Source: Desulforamulus ruminis DSM 2154 (lineage in GTDB: Bacteria; Bacillota; Desulfotomaculia; Desulfotomaculales; Desulfotomaculaceae). From it: 64,000 nt of DNA. This document shows positions 10,109 through 18,751 of this stretch, in pieces. A program made the translations under genes and the position numbers. The notes below the pieces were generated by a model. The model made no database searches, was not told the origin of the DNA, and worked only from the letters and a program-made list of their open reading frames with translations. Location: NCBI RefSeq assembly GCF_000215085.1, contig NC_015589.1, forward strand, positions 1,364,001 through 1,428,000. The letters are read 5' to 3'. How positions within the stretch are numbered: position 1 is the stretch's first letter; each line of letters opens with the position of its first letter.

Positions 10109-11860
10109 ATGAGACGTACCAAAATTGTATGTACCATAGGACCTGCCAGTGAAAGTTTCGAGGTTTTGAAAGAAATGATGCTGGCAGGCATGAATGTGGC
10201 CAGACTGAATTTTTCTCATGGCACCCACGAAGATCACGGCCGACGCCTGGAGGCTATCCGGCAGGCTGCCCGGGAAGTGGGTAAAAATATTGCCATTTTG
10301 CTGGATACCAAGGGGCCGGAAATTCGATTAAAGAAATTTGCCAATCCCCCGGTACTCCTTAAACCCGGCCAGTCTTTTACCCTTACCACCCGGGAAGTGC
10401 TGGGAGACGACACCATTGTATCGGTAACTTACATGGATCTGCCCAAGGATGTCCGGCCGGGCAGCCGGGTGGCGGTGGCCGACGGTCTCATTGAGATGGA
10501 AGTGGAAGCCGTTGAAGGCCAGGATGTTCATTGCCGGGTGATCAATGGCGGTCCCCTTTCCAACCAGAAGGGTGTTAATCTGCCCGGTGTGAATGTCAAT
10601 TTGCCTTCCATCACCGAAAGAGATGTGGAGGATATTCGGTTTGGTATCCAGCAGGGTGTGGATTTTATTGCCGCCTCTTTTATCCGCAAGGCTTCCGATG
10701 TTTTGGCCATCCGGCAGATTGTTGAAGAGGTGGGGGCCGACGTAGCCATTATTGCCAAGATCGAAAGCCGCCAGGGTGTGGACAATCTGGCTGAAATTAT
10801 TAATGTATCCGATGGCATTATGGTGGCCCGGGGAGATCTGGGAGTGGAAATTCCCGCCGAGGAAGTTCCTGTTTTGCAAAAAACCATGATTCAAAGCTGC
10901 AACATTGCGGGAAAACCAGTGATCACGGCAACCCAGATGCTGGAATCCATGACCCAAAATCCCAGACCCACCCGGGCCGAGGCCAGCGACGTAGCCAATG
11001 CCATTTTTGACGGCAGCGACGCCATTATGCTGTCCGGGGAGACCGCGGCGGGCAAATACCCGGTGCAGGCGGTAGAAACCATGGCCCGCATTGCCCAACG
11101 GGCCGAGCAGGCGGTGAACTTTGATGCTCTGCTGGAAACCCGCGGATCCGCTCTGCAGAGAACGGTGACCGACGGCATCAGCCATGCGGTCTGCACCATT
11201 GCCAAGGAACTGGGAGTCAGCGCCATTATCACAGCCACCGCCAGTGGTCATACAGCCCGTATGATCGCCAAATACCGGCCCAAGGTACCGATTATTGCCG
11301 TAACGCCCAAGGCTGACGTGCTCCGTAAACTGGCCCTGGCCTGGGGTGTAGAACCCTTGTTAATTGGTCCCCTAACCGGCACCGACGAAATGATCAGTGC
11401 CTCGGTGGAAGTATCCCTGACCGCGGGGTTAATCTCCGCCGGAGATCTGGTGGTGATTACTGCCGGTGTTCCCGTGGGGGTTCATGGGACCACCAACATG
11501 ATGAAGGTGCATACGGTAGGTACCTTGTTGGCCCGGGGCACAGGGATCGGTCAGCGGGCCGCCACCGGTTCTGTTCGGATTTGTGCTTCCGGGCAGGAAG
11601 CCCTGGAAAAAGTTCGGCCGGGAGATATTCTGGTGACCGCCGCTACGGATCGCGAGTTTATTCCGGCTATGGAAAAGGCTGCCGCTGTCATTACCGAAGA
11701 AGGAGGCTTAACCTCCCATGCGGCCATTGTTGGTTTGGAATTTGGCATTCCCGTTGTTGTGGGGGTGGATCAGGCCACCGGCATTTTGCCGGACGGGGAA
11801 ATCATTACGGTGGACGGTCAGCGGGGCTTGATTTACGGCGGTACGGCCAGGGTGCTCTAA
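10109..11860 (+). CDS. pyk: Pyruvate kinase with C-terminal PEP-utilising domain
   Basis: A 583-residue enzyme making pyruvate and ATP from phosphoenolpyruvate. The TIM barrel carries RLNFSHG, LDTKGPEIR, the active-site lysine in IAKIESRQG, GDLGVEIP and ATQMLESM. The usual allosteric C domain ends near residue 470. About 100 extra residues follow and include the GGLTSHAAIVG motif of PEP-utilising (EI/PPDK-like) domains, the same extension seen in Bacillus and many other Firmicutes pyruvate kinases. The extra domain carries the usual phosphorylatable His, but its role in pyruvate kinase is structural or unclear. Confidence 0.96.
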   Translation: MRRTKIVCTIGPASESFEVLKEMMLAGMNVARLNFSHGTHEDHGRRLEAIRQAAREVGKNIAILLDTKGPEIRLKKFANPPVLLKPGQSFTLTTREVLGDDTIVSVTYMDLPKDVRPGSRVAVADGLIEMEVEAVEGQDVHCRVINGGPLSNQKGVNLPGVNVNLPSITERDVEDIRFGIQQGVDFIAASFIRKASDVLAIRQIVEEVGADVAIIAKIESRQGVDNLAEIINVSDGIMVARGDLGVEIPAEEVPVLQKTMIQSCNIAGKPVITATQMLESMTQNPRPTRAEASDVANAIFDGSDAIMLSGETAAGKYPVQAVETMARIAQRAEQAVNFDALLETRGSALQRTVTDGISHAVCTIAKELGVSAIITATASGHTARMIAKYRPKVPIIAVTPKADVLRKLALAWGVEPLLIGPLTGTDEMISASVEVSLTAGLISAGDLVVITAGVPVGVHGTTNMMKVHTVGTLLARGTGIGQRAATGSVRICASGQEALEKVRPGDILVTAATDREFIPAMEKAAAVITEEGGLTSHAAIVGLEFGIPVVVGVDQATGILPDGEIITVDGQRGLIYGGTARVL

Positions 11861-11990
11861 CCGCCTGCGATAAAAAATAATTGCTGCATTGATGAAACCA
11901 CCAGTTTATTTAAGCCGGATGGTTTCTTGGCCTCCGGTGTTAAATAATCACCCGGTCTCTCAGCCATACTAAGGTGTGGGAGGAGATCAA

Positions 11991-12587
11991 TTGACCGATC
12001 AACTTTTAGACGGATTAAGTCATCTTGGACTGGCCGGTTTGTTTGCCGGGGTCTATCTGGAAGCCCTGGGGGTGCCCTTTCCGGGAAGCCTGCTGGTTGC
12101 TTTAGCGGGTTTTTTATCCAAACAAGGGGAGTTAAATATTCTGCTGGTTTGGACCGTGTCCATGCTGGCTTATTTACTGGGTTCCACCTCTGCCTTCTTA
12201 ATTGGCCGGCATGTGGGGGAGCCCTTTTTTAAACGGTGGGGGCGCTACATCCATCTAACGCCGGAGCGTTTTGCCAAGGCCCAGGAGGTTTTAAAAAAAT
12301 CGGCCCCAGGTTTCATTATTGGAGGACGTTTTCTACCCACTGTAGGAAATATCACGCCCTATGTGGCGGGGGTCAGCGGTATTTCATTGCTTCGTTTCCT
12401 GATCTATGATCTGATTCACGGCATCCTGTGGCTGTCCGTCTTTTTAGGTGCCGGTTCCTTGCTGGGAAGAAATTGGCAACAGGTGGTGGAGGGCCGGTGG
12501 ACCTTGTGGTTTGGGGCGGCGGGTCTGGCCTTGCTGCTGTTTTATCTTCTACGCCAGTTTGTTTTTACTAAAAGGACTAAAGTATAA
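11991..12587 (+). CDS. DedA family membrane protein
   Basis: A 198-residue membrane protein with the DedA/SNARE-associated signature: VYLEALGVPFPGS near the N-terminus, a re-entrant-type GRFLPTVGNITPYVAGVS and an Arg/Gly-rich centre (FLIGRHVGE). DedA proteins are linked to flipping of undecaprenyl phosphate or phosphatidylethanolamine across the membrane. The TTG start at 11991 is chosen because GGGAGGAG lies six bases upstream; an in-frame GTG at 11976 would overlap that site. The gene stands alone. Confidence 0.85.
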   Translation: MTDQLLDGLSHLGLAGLFAGVYLEALGVPFPGSLLVALAGFLSKQGELNILLVWTVSMLAYLLGSTSAFLIGRHVGEPFFKRWGRYIHLTPERFAKAQEVLKKSAPGFIIGGRFLPTVGNITPYVAGVSGISLLRFLIYDLIHGILWLSVFLGAGSLLGRNWQQVVEGRWTLWFGAAGLALLLFYLLRQFVFTKRTKV

Positions 12588-12723
12588 AGGTGTTTTAGCG
12601 GAGGAGATTTTGGGTGGCTTTAAATTTTAAACTGACGGGAGGAATTTAGAAAGTACTGTCAAAGGATTCAATGCATAGAATAAAATAAATAAACAAACCT
12701 CTGTACAAAAGGGAGGCCTAGCA

Positions 12724-13659
12724 ATGATTCGCGTGGTTCAGGCGGAAGTATCCCTGATCGGACGGTACTTGCAGCAAGGGGACAAGGAACACCTGGTGGA
12801 TTCCCGGGATCACGAGGTGGACGGGTCCTATGAGGACAAGATAAGGTCTGCTACCAGTCAGGCCCTGCAAATGGCGGAATCCAAAGGGTTGGATTCCCTG
12901 GGCTTGCCGGTGATTCCATCCGGCAGGCAAAAGGTCGAGCCGGACCGGGTTGCCAGAACCATGGTTTCCGAAGTTCGACGGCAGTTTGCCCTGGGCTGCG
13001 GGTTAAGGGACGTTACTTTTATGGTGGAAAATGAGGAAACCATGACCGCCTTTAGGGATATGCTGAACCGCACCCGGATTGTCTGCCTGGGAGACAGCAT
13101 TACCTATGGCTATCCGGAGGGTCCGGACTTTTCCTGGGTGGCGGTGGTGCAAAGGGCCACCGGGCATACCTTTGTGAACCGCGGGGTCAACGGGGAAACC
13201 ACCGGACAGATGTTAGCCCGTTTTCACCGGGACGTGGTGCCGGAAGCACCGGCCTATATGATTTTTCTGGGGGGTCATAACGACGGGTGGCAGAAGGTTC
13301 CTTTTTCAGCGACCCAGCAAAACATCACCACCCTCACCGGTTTAGCTCTGGAAGAGGGCATCTGTCCGGTACTGGGCCTGCCTTCCCCCTTGAACCTGGA
13401 ACAAATGATGCAATATTACCAGTGGGACCGCCGGGAAGCGGAGCAGTACGTCTGGCGCCTGGACCAAATCAGACAGTGGATTGCTGAATACGCTTCGGCC
13501 AGGGGAATTTTAACACTGGACTTTTACACCCCTCTGCTGTCTCCGGACCTGAAGGAGGGAGACCCCAAATTCCTCTTGGACGGAGGTCACCCCACCCGTG
13601 AAGGTTACCGGATTTTAGGACAGTCGGTTACCAAGCAATGGTTAAGCTTCCACACCTAA
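12724..13659 (+). CDS. SGNH/GDSL-family hydrolase
   Basis: A 311-residue protein. The C-terminal ~195 residues form an SGNH esterase/lipase domain: LGDSITYG with the nucleophilic Ser, GVNGETT (oxyanion Gly), LGGHND in place of the usual GxND block, and a terminal DGGHPTREGY supplying the Asp and His. The N-terminal ~110 residues are a separate, charged, helical segment that I do not recognise. There is no signal peptide, so it is probably cytosolic. The substrate is unknown. It converges on, and overlaps by 18 nt, the small minus-strand gene downstream. Confidence 0.8.
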   Translation: MIRVVQAEVSLIGRYLQQGDKEHLVDSRDHEVDGSYEDKIRSATSQALQMAESKGLDSLGLPVIPSGRQKVEPDRVARTMVSEVRRQFALGCGLRDVTFMVENEETMTAFRDMLNRTRIVCLGDSITYGYPEGPDFSWVAVVQRATGHTFVNRGVNGETTGQMLARFHRDVVPEAPAYMIFLGGHNDGWQKVPFSATQQNITTLTGLALEEGICPVLGLPSPLNLEQMMQYYQWDRREAEQYVWRLDQIRQWIAEYASARGILTLDFYTPLLSPDLKEGDPKFLLDGGHPTREGYRILGQSVTKQWLSFHT

Positions 13660-13890
13660 AACCTGCCGCAGGGCCTGCATATGCCGGCATTTAAAGGACG
13701 GGTCCCGCCGGGAGCGCCAGCGGAAGGTGCAGCAGTCGCAATCAGTCAAAGTGGTGCTCAACTCCCAGCGGCAGTCCGCTTCAATGACGGAACCCCGGTC
13801 CGGTCCCGTCACATAGACTACTAAATCACCCACCGGGTAGGGTTCAAACAATTCTACTTTGGTTTTTTTGACAGTCAACGGTTTTTCCAC
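13642..13890 (-). CDS. Small Cys-rich protein with SWIM-like zinc motif
   Basis: An 82-residue protein. The N-terminal half is beta-rich (VGDLVVYVTGPDRGSVIEADCRWELSTT). The C-terminal half has CDC followed 15 residues later by CRH, which matches the CxC-x(n)-CxH zinc-ligand spacing of SWIM fingers, plus extra cysteines. SWIM domains bind DNA or protein; nothing more can be said here. Its upstream region is shared divergently with the trp leader. It overlaps the 3' end of the SGNH gene. Confidence 0.55.
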   Translation of the reverse strand: MEKPLTVKKTKVELFEPYPVGDLVVYVTGPDRGSVIEADCRWELSTTLTDCDCCTFRWRSRRDPSFKCRHMQALRQVLGVEA

Positions 13891-14001
13891 CTTTCTGATA
13901 AGGGCAATAAAAAGGCCTACCCTATATTTTTATGCGGATTCGGGAATAAATCCTTCTTTCTAGACGAAAAGATATTTAACCGATTATTTCAAATAATGTC
14001 A

Positions 14002-14030
14002 TTGACTTACCGAAACCTTTGTGATAGTTT
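14002..14030 (+). promoter_or_regulatory. Putative trp operon promoter
   Basis: TTGACT at 14002-14007, a 17-nt spacer and a weak -10 TAGTTT. It would start transcription a few bases before the TRAP-binding triplets, as expected for a TRAP-controlled leader. Confidence 0.5.
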
Positions 14031-14046
14031 AACAAGTAACCCGCAT

Positions 14047-14106
14047 GAGTTTAGTTGAGTTTAGTTGAGTTAAATAGCTGAGTTGAGTTTAGCTGAGAAT
14101 AGTGAG
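14047..14106 (+). promoter_or_regulatory. TRAP-binding site in the trp leader RNA
   Basis: Twelve GAG or TAG triplets begin at 14047, 14052, 14057, 14062, 14067, 14075, 14080, 14085, 14090, 14095, 14100 and 14104. Most are separated by exactly two bases, the optimal TRAP spacing; one gap has five bases and the last has one. Eleven is the number of TRAP subunits. The last triplet overlaps TGAGCTGGTT (14103-14112), which can pair with AACCA and GCTCA of the terminator 5' arm, forming an antiterminator that bound TRAP would prevent. Confidence 0.92.
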
Positions 14107-14131
14107 CTGGTTAATGTAAATAAGTCCTTGC

Positions 14132-14174
14132 AACCAGTGCTCATTTTTTTGAGCATTGGTTTTTTATTTTTTTT
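14132..14174 (+). terminator. trp attenuator terminator
   Basis: A 12-bp stem AACCAGTGCTCA/TGAGCATTGGTT (one G-U pair) with a six-T loop, followed by a long U-tract interrupted by one A. It lies between the TRAP triplets and the trpE ribosome site, the standard TRAP attenuation arrangement. Confidence 0.92.
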
Positions 14175-14188
14175 AGGAGGTGAACCCT

Positions 14189-15712
14189 TTGTATCAACCT
14201 TCCTTTGAGGAATACTGCCGCTTAAGCCAGGAATATAACTTAATCCCTGTCTACCGGGAATATCTGGCGGACACTGAAACACCGGTGTCCATTTATGGCA
14301 AGCTGTCCTCCGGGGACCCCAGCTTTTTGCTGGAAAGTGTGGAAGAGGGGACCACTCTGGCCCGTTATTCCTTTATTGGCACCGACTGCTTCCTGAATTT
14401 TCGCTTTCACCGGGGGCGGGCGGAATTTTGGGGCTCCGGAATGAAGGCTAAACTGCATGGCGGTCCCCTGGAAGCCCTAAGGGGTTTACTGAGCAGGTAT
14501 CGTACGCCCCGGTTGGCCGGGCTACCCAGATTCACCGGCGGTGCGGCGGGTTATTTCGGCTACGATATGATCCGCCATCTGGAAAAACTTCCGAATGATA
14601 AACCGGACCCTCTGGGGTTACCCCTCTGCCAGTTAATGTTTCCGGGCACGGTGCTGGTATTTGATCATATTCGCCGGACTTTGCTGATCGTAGCCAATGT
14701 TCCTTTTGCAGGCAATCTGGAGGAATCTTATCAGGAGGCTGTAAAAAAGATTGATCAGGTGGCCGGGCGAATTTTTACACCCTCTGCGTCTCCGGCTTAC
14801 AGTACCCTTCCTTACAGCCAACCGTACGCCAGGGAAAAGCTGAATCAGGTCCTGGCCGCCAATTCATCCATGAACCGAAGAGAATTTGAGGAGGCCGTTA
14901 CCCGGGCCTTGGATTACATCCGGGCAGGGGATATTTTTCAGGTGGTGCTGTCCCAGCGTTTCAGCCTTCCTTTTACCGGCGATCCCTTTGATTTATACCG
15001 GAGGCTGCGATCCATCAATCCGTCCCCCTATTTGACCTATTTTAATTTTGGGGATCTGGTGCTGGTAGGAGCGTCTCCGGAAATGCTGGTCCGGGTGGAA
15101 GAGGGAAAAGTGTTTACCCGCCCCATTGCCGGCACCCGGCCCAGGGGAAAAGACGAGACAGAGGACGACCTGCTGGCGGCGGAAATGCTGGCGGATGAAA
15201 AGGAACGGGCCGAACACTTGATGCTGGTGGACCTGGGCCGGAATGACGTGGGCCGGGTTGCGGTTCCCGGTACGGTGGAAGTACCCCAGTACATGCAGGT
15301 AGAGCGCTATTCCCATGTGATGCATCTGGTTTCCGAGGCCAAGGGGATTTTGGAAGAAGGAAAGGATCATCTGGATGCCCTGGGAGCCTGCTTCCCTGCG
15401 GGAACAGTATCCGGGGCGCCTAAGATCAGAGCCATGGAAATTATTGAGGAACTGGAACCGCTGCACCGGGGGCCTTATGCCGGGGCGGTGGGCTATGTGG
15501 ACTTTGCCGGCAACATGGATACGGCCATTACCATCCGGACAGCGGTTGTGCACCGGGGCAGCGCTTACTTTCAGTCCGGAGCCGGTATTGTAGCCGATTC
15601 CGACCCGGCCAAAGAGTATGAGGAAACCTTACACAAGGCCAGGGCCATGGCCACCGCTGTCATGGCGGCTTCGCAAAGGGAAGGAGGGATGGCGGTTGCT
15701 GGCGGTCATTGA
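14189..15712 (+). CDS. trpE: Anthranilate synthase component I
   Basis: A 507-residue chorismate-using enzyme that makes anthranilate with ammonia supplied by TrpG. It has the N-terminal tryptophan-binding LLES motif (SFLLESVEEG), the catalytic core from residue ~225 (DYIRAGDIFQVVLSQRF), RPIAGTRPRG, ERAEHLMLVDLGRNDVGRV and the chorismate-site PAGTVSGAPKIRAMEIIEEL. The TTG at 14189 is chosen because AGGAGG ends eight bases upstream; an in-frame GTG at 14180 overlaps the ribosome site. Expression is governed by the TRAP attenuator just upstream. Confidence 0.96.
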   Translation: MYQPSFEEYCRLSQEYNLIPVYREYLADTETPVSIYGKLSSGDPSFLLESVEEGTTLARYSFIGTDCFLNFRFHRGRAEFWGSGMKAKLHGGPLEALRGLLSRYRTPRLAGLPRFTGGAAGYFGYDMIRHLEKLPNDKPDPLGLPLCQLMFPGTVLVFDHIRRTLLIVANVPFAGNLEESYQEAVKKIDQVAGRIFTPSASPAYSTLPYSQPYAREKLNQVLAANSSMNRREFEEAVTRALDYIRAGDIFQVVLSQRFSLPFTGDPFDLYRRLRSINPSPYLTYFNFGDLVLVGASPEMLVRVEEGKVFTRPIAGTRPRGKDETEDDLLAAEMLADEKERAEHLMLVDLGRNDVGRVAVPGTVEVPQYMQVERYSHVMHLVSEAKGILEEGKDHLDALGACFPAGTVSGAPKIRAMEIIEELEPLHRGPYAGAVGYVDFAGNMDTAITIRTAVVHRGSAYFQSGAGIVADSDPAKEYEETLHKARAMATAVMAASQREGGMAVAGGH

Positions 15713-16268
15713 TAATTACGACTCCTTTACCTATAATCTGGTGCAATTGGTTCGTCAACTGGGCCGGGAGGTCAAAGTATTTCGCAATGACGAAATTACC
15801 GTAGAAGACCTCTTGAATATAAACCCCACCGGTTTAATTATTTCCCCGGGACCCGGCAGACCGGAAAAGGCCGGTATCTGCCAGGAAGCTGTAAAGCATT
15901 TGCTGGGCAAAGTGCCCATCCTGGGCGTCTGCCTGGGGCACCAGGCCATTGCCCAGGCGCTGGGCGGCAGAGTGGTTCCGGCGGAACGGCTGATGCATGG
16001 CAAAACCTCCACCATTGTGCATGACGGTTGCGGTTTGTATCAGGGGCTGGCCCGGGAATTTACCGCAGCCCGCTATCATTCCCTGGCGGTGGAGGAAGAA
16101 AGTCTGCCGGATTGTCTGGTGGTTTCCGCCCGGACTCCGGAAGGGGAGGTGATGGGTATACGCCATCGGGATTACCCGGTGGAGGGTTTCCAGTTCCACC
16201 CGGAATCCATTGCCACCCCGGAGGGGAAAAACCTGCTTAGGAATTTTATGGAACAAAGCAATCGTTGA
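15696..16268 (+). CDS. trpG: Anthranilate synthase component II (glutamine amidotransferase)
   Basis: A 190-residue class I glutamine amidotransferase that passes ammonia to TrpE. The triad is visible: Cys in GVCLGHQAI, and His and Glu in FQFHPES. The start is placed at the TTG at 15696 (MLAVIDNYDSF), seven bases after AAGGAGGG and overlapping the trpE end by 17 nt. In several Firmicutes this subunit is shared with folate synthesis, and no separate pabA is in the window. Here it lies inside the trp operon, unlike the B. subtilis gene. Confidence 0.96.
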   Translation: MLAVIDNYDSFTYNLVQLVRQLGREVKVFRNDEITVEDLLNINPTGLIISPGPGRPEKAGICQEAVKHLLGKVPILGVCLGHQAIAQALGGRVVPAERLMHGKTSTIVHDGCGLYQGLAREFTAARYHSLAVEEESLPDCLVVSARTPEGEVMGIRHRDYPVEGFQFHPESIATPEGKNLLRNFMEQSNR

Positions 16269-16294
16269 GTGGAGAAGAGAAGGAGGAGAGAAGA

Positions 16295-17332
16295 GTGATT
16301 CAAGAGGCCATTAAAAGAGTGGTAGGTGGAGGACACCTCTCTGAATCAGAGGCCCGGGAGGCCATGGATGAAATCATGAGCGGCCGGGTGACCCCGGCGC
16401 AAATTGCCTGCTTTTTAACAGCCCTGCATTTAAAGGGGGAAACGGCGGCAGAAATTACCGGTTTTGCCCGTACCATGCGGGCCAAGGTGACTCCGGTACG
16501 CACCCGGCGGAGCGGCATGGTGGATACCTGCGGTACCGGCGGGGACGGGGCCCATAGCTTTAACATTTCAACCGCTTGCGCCCTGGTATTGGCAGGGGCG
16601 GGAATTCCTGTGGCCAAACACGGCAACCGGTCGGTATCCAGCAAATGCGGCAGCGCCGATGTGCTGGAAGCCCTGGGCGTGACCGTAAACCTGACTCCCG
16701 AAGAGGCCGGCCTGTGCCTGGATGAAGTGGGCATTACCTTTCTTTTTGCCCCTTTGCTGCATGGGGCGATGAAATACGCCGCAGGACCCCGCAAGGAAAT
16801 CGGCATTCGTACGGTATTCAATATTCTTGGCCCTTTGACCAATCCCGCAGAGGCCCGGAGCCAGGTGCTGGGGGTCTATTGTGCGGATCTGGCTCCGGTT
16901 TTAGCCCAGGTTCTGGCCAACCTAGGCACCCAAAGATCCTTTGTCATTCACGGCTGCGGGGGGCTGGATGAGATCTCCCTGTCCGGGGAAGCCCTGGTTT
17001 ATGAGATCAAAGGAGACCAGGTTAACCGGATGACCTTGGACCCGTTGGAATTGGGACTGCCCAGAGCGCCCATCGCTTCCCTGACCGGCGGCGACGCCCC
17101 CACCAATGCCCGGATTATCAAGAACATTTTAAGCGGGGCGCCCGGACCCAAAAGGGATGTGGTGGTGGTTAATGCGGCTCTGGGGCTGGTGGCCGGCGGC
17201 CTGGCCGCCAATGTTTCTCAGGGTGTGCGGCTGGCTCAGGATGTCATTGACTCCGGCAGCGCCTTAAAAAAGCTTAAACAATTGGTTGGGTTTACCCAGT
17301 CCATGGCCGGGGGGAGGGCGGCAGCGCTTTGA
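16295..17332 (+). CDS. trpD: Anthranilate phosphoribosyltransferase
   Basis: A 345-residue enzyme joining anthranilate to PRPP. It shows VDTCGTGGDGAHSFNIST (PRPP-binding CGTGGD), AKHGNRSVSSKCGSADVLEALG and the RTVFNILGPLTNPA motif. The GTG at 16295 has AGGAGG eight bases upstream; the ORF extends back to a TTG at 16265 that overlaps the trpG stop but would add a charged non-homologous stretch. The stop codon overlaps the trpC start. Confidence 0.96.
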   Translation: MIQEAIKRVVGGGHLSESEAREAMDEIMSGRVTPAQIACFLTALHLKGETAAEITGFARTMRAKVTPVRTRRSGMVDTCGTGGDGAHSFNISTACALVLAGAGIPVAKHGNRSVSSKCGSADVLEALGVTVNLTPEEAGLCLDEVGITFLFAPLLHGAMKYAAGPRKEIGIRTVFNILGPLTNPAEARSQVLGVYCADLAPVLAQVLANLGTQRSFVIHGCGGLDEISLSGEALVYEIKGDQVNRMTLDPLELGLPRAPIASLTGGDAPTNARIIKNILSGAPGPKRDVVVVNAALGLVAGGLAANVSQGVRLAQDVIDSGSALKKLKQLVGFTQSMAGGRAAAL

Positions 17333-18126
17333 TATTGGACCGCATATTGGAAGTCAAAAGAAGCGAAGTTCAAGGGCTGCTGGAACGGTTCCGGGTTTCC
17401 GAGATGGCCCGGGAAGCGGCTCAGTTGCCCCCCGCCAGGGATTTTCGCCGGGCCATTGATCAGCCCGGCAGGGTTTCTCTGATTGCCGAAATAAAAAAAC
17501 AATCTCCCTCCAAGGGCCTCCTGTGCCGGTTCTTTGATCCTTGCCGCCTGGCCCGGATTTACCGGGATCATGGAGCGGCAGCCGTCTCCGTCCTGACGGA
17601 TCGGACTTTTTTCGGCGGTAAAGGGGAGTATTTGGCCCAGGTTCGGCAGGAAGTGGATCTGCCCCTGCTGCGCAAGGATTTTATCCTTGACCCGGTGCAA
17701 ATCTATGAGAGCCGGCTGCTTGGCGCCGATGCGGTGCTGCTCATCGTGGCGGCGCTTTCCCGGGAAAGTCTGTCCCGGCTGCTGGAGCTCTGCCGGGAAG
17801 TGGGTCTTCAGGCGCTGGTGGAGGTACACAGCGAGGAAGAACTGGAACGAGCCATAAAAGCCGGGGCGGATTTGATCGGCATTAACAACCGGAATCTGCA
17901 GACCTTTGAAACAGAATTGCAAACTACCCTGCGGCTAATGGAAGTAGTTAAAGAATCCGGTATAACCGTTGTCAGTGAGAGCGGCATTCATCACTTTAGG
18001 GACATGAGCCTGCTGAAGGCCGTGGGGGTCCAGGCTGCCCTGGTGGGTGAGGCCCTTGTTACGGCGCCGGATATCGGTCTTAAAGTGCAGGAACTGGCGA
18101 AGGGGGGCGGAGCCCTTGCCTTATAA
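17329..18126 (+). CDS. trpC: Indole-3-glycerol phosphate synthase
   Basis: A 265-residue TIM-barrel enzyme closing the indole ring. It has LIAEIKKQSPSKG (catalytic Lys), VLTDRTFFGG, LLRKDFILDPVQIYESR (catalytic Lys and Glu), VEVHSEEEL and IGINNRNLQTF. The start TTG overlaps the trpD stop as TTGA, indicating translational coupling. The adjacent TrpF is a separate protein, unlike the E. coli fusion. Confidence 0.96.
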   Translation: MILDRILEVKRSEVQGLLERFRVSEMAREAAQLPPARDFRRAIDQPGRVSLIAEIKKQSPSKGLLCRFFDPCRLARIYRDHGAAAVSVLTDRTFFGGKGEYLAQVRQEVDLPLLRKDFILDPVQIYESRLLGADAVLLIVAALSRESLSRLLELCREVGLQALVEVHSEEELERAIKAGADLIGINNRNLQTFETELQTTLRLMEVVKESGITVVSESGIHHFRDMSLLKAVGVQAALVGEALVTAPDIGLKVQELAKGGGALAL

Positions 18127-18751
18127 AGGCGTAAAAGTCAAAATTTGCGGTATTCGGGATCCTCGTACCGCTTATGACACAGCCATGGCCGGAGCGGATG
18201 CCGTCGGTATGGTTTTTGCCCCCAGTCGACGCCAGGTGACTCCGGAACAGGCCAGGGAAATTTGCCAAGCCCTGCCGCCGCTGATCACCCGGGTGGGGAT
18301 TTTTGTGGATGCGGCGCCTAAAGAAGTACGGGAAATCGTGAATTACTGCGGGTTGGATGTGGTACAACTGCACGGACAGGAAAGCCCGGAGTACTGCCGC
18401 GAATTGGGACTGCGCTGCATCAAGGCGGTTGCCGTCCGGGATGGCCGGACCCTGGAACAGGCCGATGCCTTCCCGGTCAGTGCCATTCTGGCGGATACCT
18501 ATCACCCCAAGGAAGCCGGGGGCACCGGGAAAACCTTTGATTGGAGCATCATGGAAGATATCCGGTTGAAGCGGCCCTTGATTCTGGCCGGCGGCCTCCA
18601 CCCGGGAAATGTGGGCCGGGCGGTGGCGCTCCTAAAACCCTACGGGGTGGATGTTTCCAGCGGTGTGGAGATTAACGGGCAGAAGGACATCACTTTAATT
18701 CAGGCTTTTATAAGCCGGGCCAGGGAGGTATATGGATATGCAGCCGGATAA
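18116..18751 (+). CDS. trpF: Phosphoribosylanthranilate isomerase
   Basis: A 211-residue TIM-barrel isomerase. It has VKICGI (catalytic Cys), [30 protein letters not shown] (catalytic Asp) and the phosphate-binding [10 protein letters not shown] and DVSSGVE. The TTG at 18116 is preferred: it follows GGGGGGCGG and puts the first strand at the right distance from the N-terminus. It overlaps trpC by 11 nt. Confidence 0.95.
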   Translation: MPYKGVKVKICGIRDPRTAYDTAMAGADAVGMVFAPSRRQVTPEQAREICQALPPLITRVGIFVDAAPKEVREIVNYCGLDVVQLHGQESPEYCRELGLRCIKAVAVRDGRTLEQADAFPVSAILADTYHPKEAGGTGKTFDWSIMEDIRLKRPLILAGGLHPGNVGRAVALLKPYGVDVSSGVEINGQKDITLIQAFISRAREVYGYAAG

